Shown: piece after piece, positions 37,368-47,478 of the stretch | Numbering within the stretch: position 1 is the stretch's first letter | Layout: every line of letters begins with the position of its first letter | Source: RHLJ01 sp965242845 | Lineage (GTDB): Bacteria; Bacteroidota; Rhodothermia; Balneolales; Balneolaceae | Reading direction: 5' to 3' | Length of the DNA stretch: 64,000 nt | Assembly (NCBI GenBank): GCA_965242845.1 | Contig: CBDETC010000003.1 | Span: 558,001 to 622,000 of the forward strand | The notes under the pieces: generated by a model | Seen by the model: the letters and a program-made list of their open reading frames with translations, nothing else | What the model was told of the DNA's origin: nothing | Database searches by the model: none | Made by a program: the position numbers and the translations under genes

Positions 37368-38657
37368 TTGCTAGACGACGTTAAAAATTCAGACATACAA
37401 AAAGAACGGGTACTGCTTGTAGGTTTATACGGAGCAGAAACAACTCGTTTTCAAGCCGAAGAATATCTCGAAGAACTTGAAATGCTTACCGACACAGCTG
37501 GTGGCATTACTATTGAAAAAGTTCTCCAAAAAAGATCAAGGCCTGATGGCTCTACCTATGTAGGCAAGGGAAAACTGCAGGAATTAAAAGGGCAGATGAA
37601 GGCCCTAAATATCGGCACCATCATTTTCGATGACGATTTATCTCCCACACAAATTAGGAATATAGAAGCCGGGACAGATGCGAAAGTCTTAGACAGAAGT
37701 GCATTGATTTTAGATATCTTTGCATCCAGGGCAAAAACAGCTGCTGCAAAAACTCAGGTAGAGCTGGCTCAGTTGCAGTACCTGCTTCCCCGATTAACAA
37801 GATATTGGACTCACCTTTCTCGACAGAGTGGGGGTATTGGGACAAAAGGTCCTGGTGAAACCCAGATTGAAACGGATAGAAGGATTATTGGGCAACGGAT
37901 CGGAGTGCTGAAATCCAAGCTCGAGAAACTGGATCGTCAACGTAGCACCCAGCGTAAGAGCCGGGAAGGGATGACTAAAGTTTCTCTTGTAGGATATACA
38001 AATGCTGGCAAGTCAACACTGATGAATACGTTTACGCAAACCAATGTGCTTGCAGAAGATCGATTATTTGCCACGTTGGATTCTACAGTTCGCCGCCATC
38101 AGCTAACAAACCACGAGATTCTTCTTTCGGATACTGTTGGTTTTATCAGGAAACTACCTCATAATCTCATTGAGAGTTTTAAGTCTACCCTGGATGAAGT
38201 TCGTGAAGCAGATATCTTGCTTCATGTAGTAGATGGTTCGTCTAATATGGCCTTCGAATATATCGATGTGGTAGAGACTACGTTAGAAGAGTTAAAGGCT
38301 CTGAATAAAAGAACATTGTTGGTCTTCAATAAAGTGGACCGCATGACAGTTGATCGTATTTCACAACTCAGAGATGAGTATCCGGAGGCATTGCTTATCT
38401 CAGCAGAACGAGGGATTGGCCTTTCTGAATTGGAAGAGAAAATTGAACAGCTAATCGAGGATGATTTTATCAAGGAAACGTTGAGAATACCCGTTTCTAA
38501 GTATAAAGCAGTGGCTTTTATTCATGAACATGCAATGGTTGAAAAAGAAAGTTATGTAGGGAATGAAGTCGAGTTAACTTTCAGCATGTCTAAAAAAGAT
38601 TTCAAGCAATTATCCCATTTGTTGGATACTATTGGAGCGTATAAGGAAGTTATCTAA
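37368..38657 (+). CDS. hflX: GTPase HflX
   Basis: 429 residues. HflX N-terminal domain (TRFQAEEYLEELEMLTDTAG, YVGKGKLQELKGQM, DDDLSPTQIRNIE) followed by the coiled-coil linker with QSGGIGTKGPGETQIETDRR and the G domain: P-loop GYTNAGKSTLMN, DTVGFIRKLPHNLIESF (G3), NKVD (G4) and SAERGIG (G5). HflX binds the large ribosomal subunit and rescues or splits stalled ribosomes, particularly after heat stress. The start is TTG at 37368; no ATG lies in frame before the conserved region. The CBS gene follows after 2 bases. Confidence 0.95.
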   Translation: MLDDVKNSDIQKERVLLVGLYGAETTRFQAEEYLEELEMLTDTAGGITIEKVLQKRSRPDGSTYVGKGKLQELKGQMKALNIGTIIFDDDLSPTQIRNIEAGTDAKVLDRSALILDIFASRAKTAAAKTQVELAQLQYLLPRLTRYWTHLSRQSGGIGTKGPGETQIETDRRIIGQRIGVLKSKLEKLDRQRSTQRKSREGMTKVSLVGYTNAGKSTLMNTFTQTNVLAEDRLFATLDSTVRRHQLTNHEILLSDTVGFIRKLPHNLIESFKSTLDEVREADILLHVVDGSSNMAFEYIDVVETTLEELKALNKRTLLVFNKVDRMTVDRISQLRDEYPEALLISAERGIGLSELEEKIEQLIEDDFIKETLRIPVSKYKAVAFIHEHAMVEKESYVGNEVELTFSMSKKDFKQLSHLLDTIGAYKEVI

Positions 38658-38659
38658 CT

Positions 38660-39322
38660 ATGCTTGTTCAGGAAATTCTAAATACCGATATCGCCCCTCT
38701 GAAAATCTCAGATACTGTGGCTTTGGCGCTTACCAAACTTGATTTGCTCCACACCACAAAGTTTCCGGTTGTTGAAGGAGGTAAACTGGTAGGTATGGTT
38801 GGTTTAGACATGCTTATCGAAGTAGAGAATGAAGAGGTTTTAATCGAACAGGTTCCGCTTCAGGAGAATGTTTTTATTCCCAATGATCAACATTTATTTG
38901 AAGCAACTCGCGAAATGCTCGCACACGAGTTATTTATTCTTCCTGTTGTTGATCACGAAATGAATTTTCTTGGCGTTATTAAGAAGAGAGACGTGCTTGA
39001 AGCGTTGGGGAATTTATTCAACCTGGAAAGCTTCGGCTCGGTTCTCACTATCGAGATGATGCCTTACGATTTCACCCTGTCTGAACTTGTTCGCATCATT
39101 GAAAGCGAAGGAGCGAAGATTTTGGGTGTGGCTGTTCAGCAGCCAGATGATGACAACGAATTTTATCGGGTATCCGTGAAACTTCATCTTGTTGATTCTT
39201 CCCCGGTCAGTGCCGCATTAAACCGATATGGTTATGTAGTAACGTCTCAGGTAAGTAGTGCTACGTTAGAAAAAGATTTTTCTGACCGTGCTGATGAACT
39301 TATTCGTTATCTTGATATATAA
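38660..39322 (+). CDS. CBS-domain protein
   Basis: 220 residues. Two CBS motifs occupy residues about 1-125 (LKISDTVALALTKLDLLHTT, FPVVEGGKLVGMVGLD; DQHLFEATREMLAHELFILP, NFLGVIKKRDVLEALG). The remaining ~90 residues look like an ACT-like sensory domain (MPYDFTLSELVRIIESEGAK, FYRVSVKLHLVD). CBS pairs bind adenine nucleotides and tune partner proteins. Soluble, cytoplasmic. It follows hflX by 2 bases and precedes the TPR protein by 30 bases, so it is probably within one transcript; partner unknown. Confidence 0.85.
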   Translation: MLVQEILNTDIAPLKISDTVALALTKLDLLHTTKFPVVEGGKLVGMVGLDMLIEVENEEVLIEQVPLQENVFIPNDQHLFEATREMLAHELFILPVVDHEMNFLGVIKKRDVLEALGNLFNLESFGSVLTIEMMPYDFTLSELVRIIESEGAKILGVAVQQPDDDNEFYRVSVKLHLVDSSPVSAALNRYGYVVTSQVSSATLEKDFSDRADELIRYLDI

Positions 39323-39352
39323 GGAGTAAAATTAACCAATACTGCGACATAC

Positions 39353-42349
39353 ATGCCCCTTGTTGCTAAACGCTGCTTCTTTACACTAATTTTATGTATT
39401 ACCACGGGTGCCCTTAGCTATTCCCAGGACATCCAAAGAGCCGGTACCTCCAACTACGAACTAGGTATCTCCTTATATAAAGATGGTTTTTTTGAGGAAT
39501 CCGTTTCCAAACTGCAAGAGTTCAGGGGAGACTACCCAAGACACGAACTGAGAATTTCAACCGACTTCTATCTAGCGAGAGCTAAGACTGGAATTGATTC
39601 TGCTAATATTGAAGCTCATTACCAGGATTTTATTCTTGAATATCCGGGAAGTGATCTATCGGTGGTTTTACTAAAGGATTTAGGCCATCGCTTTACGGAT
39701 AATGGCGATTATGATGGGGCCATCACCTACTACAATCAGGCTGTTGATTCATGGATGGGTACCACCAGAGCAGCTGAAACTACTTATTGGGTAGCCGAGG
39801 CAGCCGCAGAGAAACGTGATTACAAGCTTTCCAGGCACTACTTTTTAAAGCTGGCAGATGAATATCCCCAATCAGAATGGGCACCAAAAGCTTTGTATGC
39901 TCGTGGGCGACTTTATCTTACTGAGAATGAATATGATTCTTCTGCTATCGCCTTCGAATTGTTGAAGGACCGATACCCTAACAACCCGGTTACTCGAAGA
40001 GTGGGGACGGCCTTAGGGGAATCTTACTATCAGCAGGGAAGGTTCGATGAGGCAATTGAAGCGCTAGATGCTCAAATGCCTTTTCTGGATGAAGAGTCTA
40101 AAATCAAAGCACTCTTCCTTATGGCAGAAGCTCATAACTACTTAGGTAATTATGACGAAGCCACTAAAGATTATCTCCAGTATATCAATCTTACAAAAGG
40201 TACAGATCGTGAAGCGGCAGCACACTATGGTTTAGGCTGGTTATACAATCGTCAGGAAGTTTTTCATTGGGCAGCTCAGTCTTTTGAGCGTGCCATTATT
40301 GGAGATGATGAACTCTCCAGGAAAGCCATGTACTACGAGGCAGTTAATCATAAGCTTTCAGGAAATTATCAACGCTCTATGGACACCTTCCAGGAATTTG
40401 GAGAGCGATATAAATCCGGGTTATGGGTTGAAGAAGCTTATTACGAGTGGTCTATATCTGCATTCGAAGGAGGAAATTACGGAGAGTCTATCGAAACGCT
40501 TCTTACTCTCATTCGAAACCAGGAAAATTTAAAAGACCCAGGTAAAATCTATACCATGCTTGGTGAGGCTTACTTTGCAAACAACGAGTTTACAGGGGCA
40601 TCAAGAGCTTTTGAAGAAGCAGAAAAAGTGGCAGATATTGATCCTGCTCTCAGACGACAGGCTCGCTTTCAAAAGGCATGGATCTTGTTTAGAAACCAGG
40701 CTTATGAGCAAGCTCAGCCAATTTTTGAAGCGGTTTATGCAGAAGCACCCAATACAGAGTTAGGAGAAGAAGCTCTATTCTGGAGCGCAGATAGTTACTA
40801 TAAGTTAGATCAGTTTTCCAATGCTGCTAGAAGGTTTAAATTATTTATCGATAATTATCCTGAAAATGAAATGATTGGAGCTGCCCGATATTCATTAGGC
40901 TGGTGCTATTTTAAAACCGGTGAATACGACCTGGCAGTTGGCCCCCTCGAAGACTTCCTCAATAATTACAATCCTCCGCCAATTGCCCTTTTTCCATACG
41001 ATATTGACACCAGGTTGAGGATAGGAGACGCCTACTACGCGCTGGGCGATTACAGAAATTCAATCAGGTTTTATAACCAGGCTATAGGTGCAGAACCAGG
41101 TGGCGACTATGCCATGTTCCAGGTAGCAAATAGTTACTATCGATCAAATCGCACCTTTGAAGCGGTAAGTAATTTCCGGCGCATGCTCAGGATATATCCG
41201 TTTAGCAGGCTTCGCGAGCAGGCCCAATACAACATCGCTTACATTTATTTGAATACCTCCAATTATTCGCAGGCGGTTGAGGAATTTCAAACAGTAATTA
41301 GTAGGTACCCTGGAACTGATTGGGCAGCACGTTCCCAGTACAATATCGGTGATGCTTATTATAATGCCGGTGAATATGGTCGAGCTATTGATTCCTATAA
41401 GAAAGTGTTGGATAACTACCCACGAAGCAGGTACATCATCGAGGCAATAAATGGAATTCAGTACGCCCAGCTTTCGTCCGGAGGTTCAGATTCCAGCTCT
41501 GTAATTCTGGAAGAATTTTTGGGTGATAATCCCCAAAGCTCTACGGCCGATCAATTAAGATATCGACAGGCTGAGACCGTATTCCAGACTGGAGATTACG
41601 AAGGAGCAATCCGGGAATTTCGGCAGTATTTAAGAGTGACTAATTCGGATGCATTGGCACCCGAAGCTTATATGAATTTAGGTGAGTCGTATCGACAAAT
41701 TGGTCGAATCGATCAGGCGATTAATTCTTATCAAACAATAATTGATGATTATCCAAGAGACAGCCAGGTTCCTCCAGCTCTTACTGCGCTTGGACTGTTA
41801 TACTACGAACAAGGAGAGTACGACCGCTCTCATGGGTACTTCGACCAGTTACTAAGAACAGCAAGTCGGTTCTCACAGGAAGCCTATATCGGAATGGGGA
41901 ATGCAAGTTTAGCTCAGGGTGCTTTTGAAGAGGCACGAGAAGAGTATGAAAGTGCACTTGCGGTAAATGCAGGAAATGAGGCCGCAAGTGTGGGGTTAGG
42001 AAAAGTAGCGCTCGCAGAAGAGAATTATGATGAAGCTCGAATTATTCTGGGACCTATTGCAGACCGGAATACAACAGAGATTGGTGCAGAAGCTCAATTC
42101 TATTTAGGGAGACTTTATCAGGAACAAGGCAATTATGAAGAGGCGATAGCTGAGTATGCTAAGGTAAAAGTGCTATTTGAAGCTTTTGACAGCTGGGTTT
42201 CTTCCGGGATGTTTCATTCAGCAGAGTGCAACATTCTGTTAGGTAATAGGGGAGATGCTATAGCCATTCTCAATGAGATTATTGAAACCTATCCTGGAAC
42301 CGAAGCCGCTCAAAAAGCACAGGAACTTATCGATAGTTCAGACTCATAA
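39353..42349 (+). CDS. Large exported tetratricopeptide-repeat protein
   Basis: 998 residues, signal peptide about 1-23 (LCITTGALSYSQ). Practically the whole mature protein is TPR, with more than twenty units, several of the YbgF/BamD type (YNQAVDSWMGTTRAAETTYW, YLNTSNYSQAVEEFQTVISR, IGDAYYNAGEYGRAIDSYKK, YLGRLYQEQGNYEEAIAEYA). Such periplasmic TPR solenoids act as scaffolds in envelope assembly, secretion or motility. Nothing enzymatic is visible. Lies between the CBS gene (30 bases) and aroA (91 bases). Confidence 0.85.
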   Translation: MPLVAKRCFFTLILCITTGALSYSQDIQRAGTSNYELGISLYKDGFFEESVSKLQEFRGDYPRHELRISTDFYLARAKTGIDSANIEAHYQDFILEYPGSDLSVVLLKDLGHRFTDNGDYDGAITYYNQAVDSWMGTTRAAETTYWVAEAAAEKRDYKLSRHYFLKLADEYPQSEWAPKALYARGRLYLTENEYDSSAIAFELLKDRYPNNPVTRRVGTALGESYYQQGRFDEAIEALDAQMPFLDEESKIKALFLMAEAHNYLGNYDEATKDYLQYINLTKGTDREAAAHYGLGWLYNRQEVFHWAAQSFERAIIGDDELSRKAMYYEAVNHKLSGNYQRSMDTFQEFGERYKSGLWVEEAYYEWSISAFEGGNYGESIETLLTLIRNQENLKDPGKIYTMLGEAYFANNEFTGASRAFEEAEKVADIDPALRRQARFQKAWILFRNQAYEQAQPIFEAVYAEAPNTELGEEALFWSADSYYKLDQFSNAARRFKLFIDNYPENEMIGAARYSLGWCYFKTGEYDLAVGPLEDFLNNYNPPPIALFPYDIDTRLRIGDAYYALGDYRNSIRFYNQAIGAEPGGDYAMFQVANSYYRSNRTFEAVSNFRRMLRIYPFSRLREQAQYNIAYIYLNTSNYSQAVEEFQTVISRYPGTDWAARSQYNIGDAYYNAGEYGRAIDSYKKVLDNYPRSRYIIEAINGIQYAQLSSGGSDSSSVILEEFLGDNPQSSTADQLRYRQAETVFQTGDYEGAIREFRQYLRVTNSDALAPEAYMNLGESYRQIGRIDQAINSYQTIIDDYPRDSQVPPALTALGLLYYEQGEYDRSHGYFDQLLRTASRFSQEAYIGMGNASLAQGAFEEAREEYESALAVNAGNEAASVGLGKVALAEENYDEARIILGPIADRNTTEIGAEAQFYLGRLYQEQGNYEEAIAEYAKVKVLFEAFDSWVSSGMFHSAECNILLGNRGDAIAILNEIIETYPGTEAAQKAQELIDSSDS

Positions 42350-42440
42350 AGAGTCAGAACGTATTCAGATTGTTCTTGAAACATCCTACCTTTAGTTCTT
42401 CGTATTAGAACGGATTTGCCAAAGCTATAACTCACAAAAA

Positions 42441-43724
42441 ATGATAAAAACGGTCTCTCCAGCGCATTCTCTTCAGGGAACAATTACTCCTCCTCCAGAT
42501 AAGTCAATCTCACAGCGAGCTGCTATTTTTGGGTTATTGCATGACGGTAAGTCCGTAATCAAAAACTACTCCCAGGCTAATGATCCACAAAGCACCTTGA
42601 ATTGTGTTCAGTTATTAGGAGCAGAGGTAACCCAATTGGATAGTGTGGTTACTATTGAAGGTTGTGGGCGATATGGAATACAGCCTGTATCGGATGAACT
42701 GGATTGTGGTAATTCCGGAACGGCAATGCGCTTATTGTCTGGGGTCTTAGTTGGAGCTGGAGCCGCTGTTAAACTTATTGGGGACCCATCGCTTTCTTCC
42801 AGAACTATGACCCGGATTATTACGCCGCTTGAAAAGATGGGTGCACATATCCTTGCGAGGAACGGTGCTTATGCACCACTTTTTGTGACCCGGGAAGACG
42901 CACTAAACCCAATTGAATTTGAGCTTCCTATTCCAAGTGCTCAACTGAAATCATGTATTCTTTTGGCTGGGTTATTTGGTGATACCCCTACCACAGTTAT
43001 TGAAACTGTTCCAAGTAGAGATCACACTGAACGTCTACTGGACTTGAAGGTGGAAGAAATTGATGGAAAGAAGATTATTTCGGCTTCTAAGGACGATAAC
43101 ATTCCAAACCAGAGCTATACCATCCCCGCTGATTTTTCAGCGGCAGCATTTTGGTTGGTAGCAGGTTCTATTGTGCCTGATTCTGAGATTAGGATGGAAG
43201 GAGTTGGACTTAATCCATCCCGAAATGCTTTGCTTGAAATCCTCAAGCGAATGGGAGCGGATATTACCATTGAAAACGAGCATATGGAAGGTACTGAGCC
43301 CACAGGGGATATTATCGTGCGTTCGTCAGAGTTACGTTCTATTCATATTGAAGAGGAGCTCATCCCTAATTGCATTGATGAGCTTCCAATCATCGCAGTT
43401 GCTATGACTTTTGCCTATGGTACCTCCATCATTTCCGGCGCGGAAGAACTTCGTCACAAAGAAACCGATCGAATTATGGCTATAGCTAAAATGCTTAAAG
43501 CCGTTGGTGCGAACTTTGAAGAAATGGATGATGGCCTGGTTATTCGTGGAAATCCGGAGCATACATTCGATTTCGCTTCTTTCAGAAGTTTTCATGATCA
43601 TCGTATTGCTATGGCATCTGCGGTCCTTTCTCTTAGGGGAGAGCGCGCTTCAGAAATTGAAGATGCTGAAAGCGCTGCTGTAAGTTATCCGGGTTTTTGG
43701 GAGGATTTAGATTCTTTAACTTAG
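42441..43724 (+). CDS. aroA: 3-phosphoshikimate 1-carboxyvinyltransferase (EPSP synthase)
   Basis: 427 residues, normal length. Adds enolpyruvate from PEP to shikimate 3-phosphate, the sixth step of the shikimate pathway, in the cytoplasm. Family motifs are PPDKSISQRAAIFGLL at the N-terminus (Lys and Ser binding shikimate 3-phosphate), LDCGNSGTAMRLLSGVLVG (PROSITE-type LxGNSGTAxR), PSRDHTERLL, and the late EELRHKETDRIMAIAKML and HDHRIAMASAVLSLRG. All visible catalytic residues (Lys, Asp, Glu, His, Arg) are present. Probably transcribed together with the CotH protein gene 28 bases downstream. Confidence 0.96.
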   Translation: MIKTVSPAHSLQGTITPPPDKSISQRAAIFGLLHDGKSVIKNYSQANDPQSTLNCVQLLGAEVTQLDSVVTIEGCGRYGIQPVSDELDCGNSGTAMRLLSGVLVGAGAAVKLIGDPSLSSRTMTRIITPLEKMGAHILARNGAYAPLFVTREDALNPIEFELPIPSAQLKSCILLAGLFGDTPTTVIETVPSRDHTERLLDLKVEEIDGKKIISASKDDNIPNQSYTIPADFSAAAFWLVAGSIVPDSEIRMEGVGLNPSRNALLEILKRMGADITIENEHMEGTEPTGDIIVRSSELRSIHIEEELIPNCIDELPIIAVAMTFAYGTSIISGAEELRHKETDRIMAIAKMLKAVGANFEEMDDGLVIRGNPEHTFDFASFRSFHDHRIAMASAVLSLRGERASEIEDAESAAVSYPGFWEDLDSLT

Positions 43725-43752
43725 CAGTTATTCCTTACCTATATTCTATCCT

Positions 43753-46725
43753 ATGAGAAAAGGGCTACTGTTTATCTTTGTACTTTTTTTACTGCTTACT
43801 CCTGCAAAAGAGGTGTATGCTCAGTTAACCATTAATGAACTAATGGCATCCAACTCTAATACTATTGCGGATGCGAATGGAGACTTTGACGACTGGGTGG
43901 AAATCTACAATGCAGGTGATCTGTCGGTTAATCTTGCTGGCATGTATGTATCTGATGATCCGGATAATCCTACTAAATGGCAGATTCCAAATACATCAAG
44001 TGCTCAAACTACAATAAATGCCAATGGTTATTTAATTCTGTGGCTCGATTCTGATACCGAGGAGGGAGCAGGACATATCGATTTTAAGCTAAGTGCAGAT
44101 GGAGAGCACTTTTCACTCACTGATACTGACGGCAGTACTATTATTGATTCGGTTTCTTTCGGGGAACAAATGGAGGATATTTCTTTTGGAAGGAGTATTG
44201 ATGGAGCAGGCAGTTTTGGGTTCTTAAACCCAACCCCCAATGCCAGTAACAATGGAAGTGGGATAGATCAAATCTCGGCTGCTCCGGAATTTTCACTGGC
44301 AAGTGGTTTCTATGCTAATGTAGTGACCATTGGGTTAACCGCTGCCAATGGAGCCGAAATCAGATTTGAGATAGGAGGTAAAGCTCCCACCATTTCTTCT
44401 CAGTTATATACAATACCTATTCCTTTTGATACTTCTACTGTAGTACGAGCCATTGCTATTGAGAGTGGTAAACAGCCGAGCGCCACTTCTACGAGTACCT
44501 ATATTTTTGCTGACCCGCATACCGTACCCGTTGTTTCTTTTGTAATGGATCCGGATTCATTATTCGATTTTGACAAAGGGATGTACGTGATTGGAGATTC
44601 CAGTGAGACCACGGGGGTATATCCATTTAAGGGAGCTAATTTCTGGGAAGGGTTTCAATATCCCGTAAGTATTGAGTATTTGAACGAATCTGGAAATATA
44701 GAATTTGAGTTTGACGCAGAAGCGGAAATAGGGGGTAATTTCAGTAGGGGATTTTTGAAGAAAACTTTCATCATCAATAATAACGATGAGTTTGGTTTAT
44801 CAGCATTGGAATACCCGTTATTTGAAGAAAATGAATATGAAAGGTATGATGGCTTTACGCTGAGGGCAGGGGCTGAAGAGCGCTCCAGGTTACTTAATGA
44901 ACTAATGAGAGAAATTAATCTCGAATGGGGACATAAGAATGCCATGCAGGCCTACAGATATTCTGTTTTATACATAAATGGACAGTATTGGGGAATTTAT
45001 AATATCTATGAGCGTAAGAATGATGATTTTGTAGAGTCGCGATATGGCTTTGAAGATATTGATATGATCAAAGATTACGATGAGGTGAAAGATGGTGATG
45101 CTGAAGCATATGAAGCCTTGCTAGTGACTTTTCAGAACGCCTCTCTACAGGGAGATGATTTCTTCCAGTATGCCGACTCTGTTATAGACCTGGAAAGTTT
45201 TACAGACCATTGGATCTATCAGGTATATACTTCTCATGGAGATCCGAACAATCTTCGATACTGGAGACCAGAGGAAGAAGGTGGTAAATGGCATTTCATT
45301 TCTCACGACTTTGATTGGTGGAGGAACCTTTTCGCAGAACCAGATGCATATTATCCTTCATTAAAAGAATTTCTCAGCAAAGAACCAGATGGGTTTTGGT
45401 TGTTTGGTCGAATGATGGCTAACCCAACCTATAAGGAAATCTTTCTAAATCGATTTGCCGATATGATGAACTCGGCTTTTCAACCAGATTATTTACTACC
45501 CCTGATCTCAGAACTCAATCAAGAGGTAGCCCCGGAAATCCCACGGGATATTGCAAGATGGAGCGATGGCTGGTATGATATCAGCGGATTTACCGAGTTT
45601 GATATGGAATATATTCGAGAAGGAATCGAAAGTTATGTAGTCGAATATCCAGCTCAATTATACAGCGAAATCGCTGATACCTTGGGAAATGATACGCTAA
45701 GAGTAACTCTAACATCCACGATGAATGGAGCAGTTACCATCAATTCAATATCACCTGATATTTCTCAAGAAGATTGGTCGGGTCTATACTTTTCTGACAC
45801 AAATATCTCATTGAATGCTATTCCCGGGTCCGGATACCAGGTTGCCAGCTGGATGGTAAATGGTGAAGCTTTCTCTACCGATAGAAATATAATGGTAGCA
45901 CTAAATAGTGATCCAGTAGAGATATCCGTTACATTCGAAGAAATCTCAGAACTATTGGTTATCAATGAGATTAATTACAATTCATCAGATGCTTTTGATA
46001 CCGGAGACTGGATAGAGATATATAATCCGCTTGAAACAGATGTGGATATGTCTGGCTGGGTTTTTAAGGACGAAGATGATAGTCATGAGTACATCATTCC
46101 TGACAATACCATTATTGAGGCAGACGGTTATCTCGTAATTGCCAATGATACAACCAGTTTAAAAACAGTAAATGAGGATGCACGCTATTTCATTGGTGAC
46201 TTCGATTTCGGGTTATCAGGGAATAGCGATGAAGTTCGATTATTTAATAGCAGCAATACATTGGTTGATATTGTTTCCTATGATGATGTATCACCGTGGC
46301 CGACAGAACCGGATGCTGATGGGGCAACCCTGGAATTGACTGATCCGGGAACGGATAATGCTCTTCCTGCAAGCTGGGCGGCCTCATCACGTCAGGGTGG
46401 AACTCCGGGTTGGGAAAATGGTACTATTCCAACATCAATAGACGAAGAAGGGGACATGGTTGATGGGTTTGCCCTGAATCAGAATTACCCGAACCCTTTT
46501 AACCCTACTACTACGATCGGCTTTACCATTCCACAAAGTACCAATGTAGAATTGGTCGTATTCAATATTCTCGGTCAAAAAGTAGAAACGCTGCTGGATG
46601 GAAATCTCACAGCAGGCAGCCACACGGTTACTTTTGACGCATCAGCTCTTTCCAGTGGTATCTACCTGTATCAGCTTAAGACTTCGAATATCACGCTTAC
46701 GCAAAGAATGATGCTTATTAAGTAG
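43753..46725 (+). CDS. Secreted CotH-kinase-like protein with lamin-tail domains and type IX sorting domain
   Basis: 990 residues, signal peptide 1-24 (EVYAQ). A lamin-tail domain at about 25-150 (INELMASNSNTIADANGDFD, DDWVEIYNAG), a chitobiase-like/FN3-type stretch at about 175-250 (LTAANGAEIRFEIGGKAPTI), a CotH domain at about 255-640 (VEYLNESGNIEFEFDAEAEI-type, YINGQYWGIYNIYERKNDDF, WHFISHDFDWWRNLF), a short beta domain with MNGAVTINSIS, a second lamin-tail domain at about 735-870 (VINEINYNSSDAFDTGDWIE) and the sorting domain (NYPNPFNPTTTIGF to QRMMLIK). CotH proteins are atypical protein kinases of spore coats and surface proteins; here the DFDWW motif is present but kinase activity is unproven. 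Likely surface anchored. Confidence 0.85.
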   Translation: MRKGLLFIFVLFLLLTPAKEVYAQLTINELMASNSNTIADANGDFDDWVEIYNAGDLSVNLAGMYVSDDPDNPTKWQIPNTSSAQTTINANGYLILWLDSDTEEGAGHIDFKLSADGEHFSLTDTDGSTIIDSVSFGEQMEDISFGRSIDGAGSFGFLNPTPNASNNGSGIDQISAAPEFSLASGFYANVVTIGLTAANGAEIRFEIGGKAPTISSQLYTIPIPFDTSTVVRAIAIESGKQPSATSTSTYIFADPHTVPVVSFVMDPDSLFDFDKGMYVIGDSSETTGVYPFKGANFWEGFQYPVSIEYLNESGNIEFEFDAEAEIGGNFSRGFLKKTFIINNNDEFGLSALEYPLFEENEYERYDGFTLRAGAEERSRLLNELMREINLEWGHKNAMQAYRYSVLYINGQYWGIYNIYERKNDDFVESRYGFEDIDMIKDYDEVKDGDAEAYEALLVTFQNASLQGDDFFQYADSVIDLESFTDHWIYQVYTSHGDPNNLRYWRPEEEGGKWHFISHDFDWWRNLFAEPDAYYPSLKEFLSKEPDGFWLFGRMMANPTYKEIFLNRFADMMNSAFQPDYLLPLISELNQEVAPEIPRDIARWSDGWYDISGFTEFDMEYIREGIESYVVEYPAQLYSEIADTLGNDTLRVTLTSTMNGAVTINSISPDISQEDWSGLYFSDTNISLNAIPGSGYQVASWMVNGEAFSTDRNIMVALNSDPVEISVTFEEISELLVINEINYNSSDAFDTGDWIEIYNPLETDVDMSGWVFKDEDDSHEYIIPDNTIIEADGYLVIANDTTSLKTVNEDARYFIGDFDFGLSGNSDEVRLFNSSNTLVDIVSYDDVSPWPTEPDADGATLELTDPGTDNALPASWAASSRQGGTPGWENGTIPTSIDEEGDMVDGFALNQNYPNPFNPTTTIGFTIPQSTNVELVVFNILGQKVETLLDGNLTAGSHTVTFDASALSSGIYLYQLKTSNITLTQRMMLIK

Positions 46726-46760
46726 CACCATTCCTTTAGATCGTAGCCACGAAAAGCTAC

Positions 46761-47330
46761 TTAGTTTATTTTGATGTAATAATAAACAGCTACGTTTTTA
46801 GGTCTTGTCTCATTATCTCCTGAAGGGCTAGTTTCGTCATCTTTTCTATGCCCAGCCCAACGCCCATTACCGTTATTACCCCCGTTTGAATTGAAGTTTC
46901 TTGGTGCGTCTTGTTTATGTTGATGACTTTCAAAGGTGTCGACTTGAAAACTTCCAGCTACTCTACCGGTTCCATCAGGGTCTTGAAGCCCGTCTTTCCT
47001 CGGTACACTTACTTCAAATTCATTCAAGCCTCTAAGGAACATACCTCTTAAATCCGGAACAGTATTTTGATTAGTAATGGCATGATATCTTGACCCTTGA
47101 ATTACTCTACCATCTGCTGGGGCCCATTTTGCTGTTTTTTCCGAAGGATTATTTAGTGGCCAGTCCGAATCAGTTGCAGTCATGAATTGAATTGGTTCTA
47201 GCATCGATATTATGATTGTACCTACCGGTACTCTATCAGAATTATTTGTAGCTCTGTTACTGACAGAGTCTTGAGCATATATGCATATAGAAGAAGAAAG
47301 AAATAGGATAAGTATGAAAGCTTTTTTCAT
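46761..47330 (-). CDS. Secreted tail-collar-domain protein (orphan)
   Basis: 189 residues with a clear signal peptide (MKKAFILILFLSSSICIYAQ). The mature part is one phage tail-collar domain: VPVGTIIISMLEPIQFM, the W-A-P-A-D-G-R motif, NTVPDLRGMFLRGLNEF, SHQHK, and the ending ETRPKNVAVYYYIKIN that closes these domains in tail fibres. No other phage genes lie nearby, so this is a free-standing, exported version, perhaps a trimeric surface or adhesive protein. It is on the minus strand in an otherwise plus-strand area, 200 bases from hsp20. Confidence 0.75.
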   Translation of the reverse strand: MKKAFILILFLSSSICIYAQDSVSNRATNNSDRVPVGTIIISMLEPIQFMTATDSDWPLNNPSEKTAKWAPADGRVIQGSRYHAITNQNTVPDLRGMFLRGLNEFEVSVPRKDGLQDPDGTGRVAGSFQVDTFESHQHKQDAPRNFNSNGGNNGNGRWAGHRKDDETSPSGDNETRPKNVAVYYYIKIN

Positions 47331-47478
47331 CGATTTGGTTCTTTAATGATTGAGTTAAAAAAAAGTAGCATTTGAAGTATTGTACCGACCTACATAATTG
47401 TGCGGTATTTAATGAGCATGTAAACACACCTGTCAATCCGTCCGCCAATACGTCATAATCCTTAAAAGCACTTATTCT

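Noticed and set aside
46743..46760. Weak stem GTAGC-N8-GCTAC between the CotH and tail-collar genes as bidirectional terminator
   Set aside because: Only 5 base pairs and no clean T-tract; unsupported.
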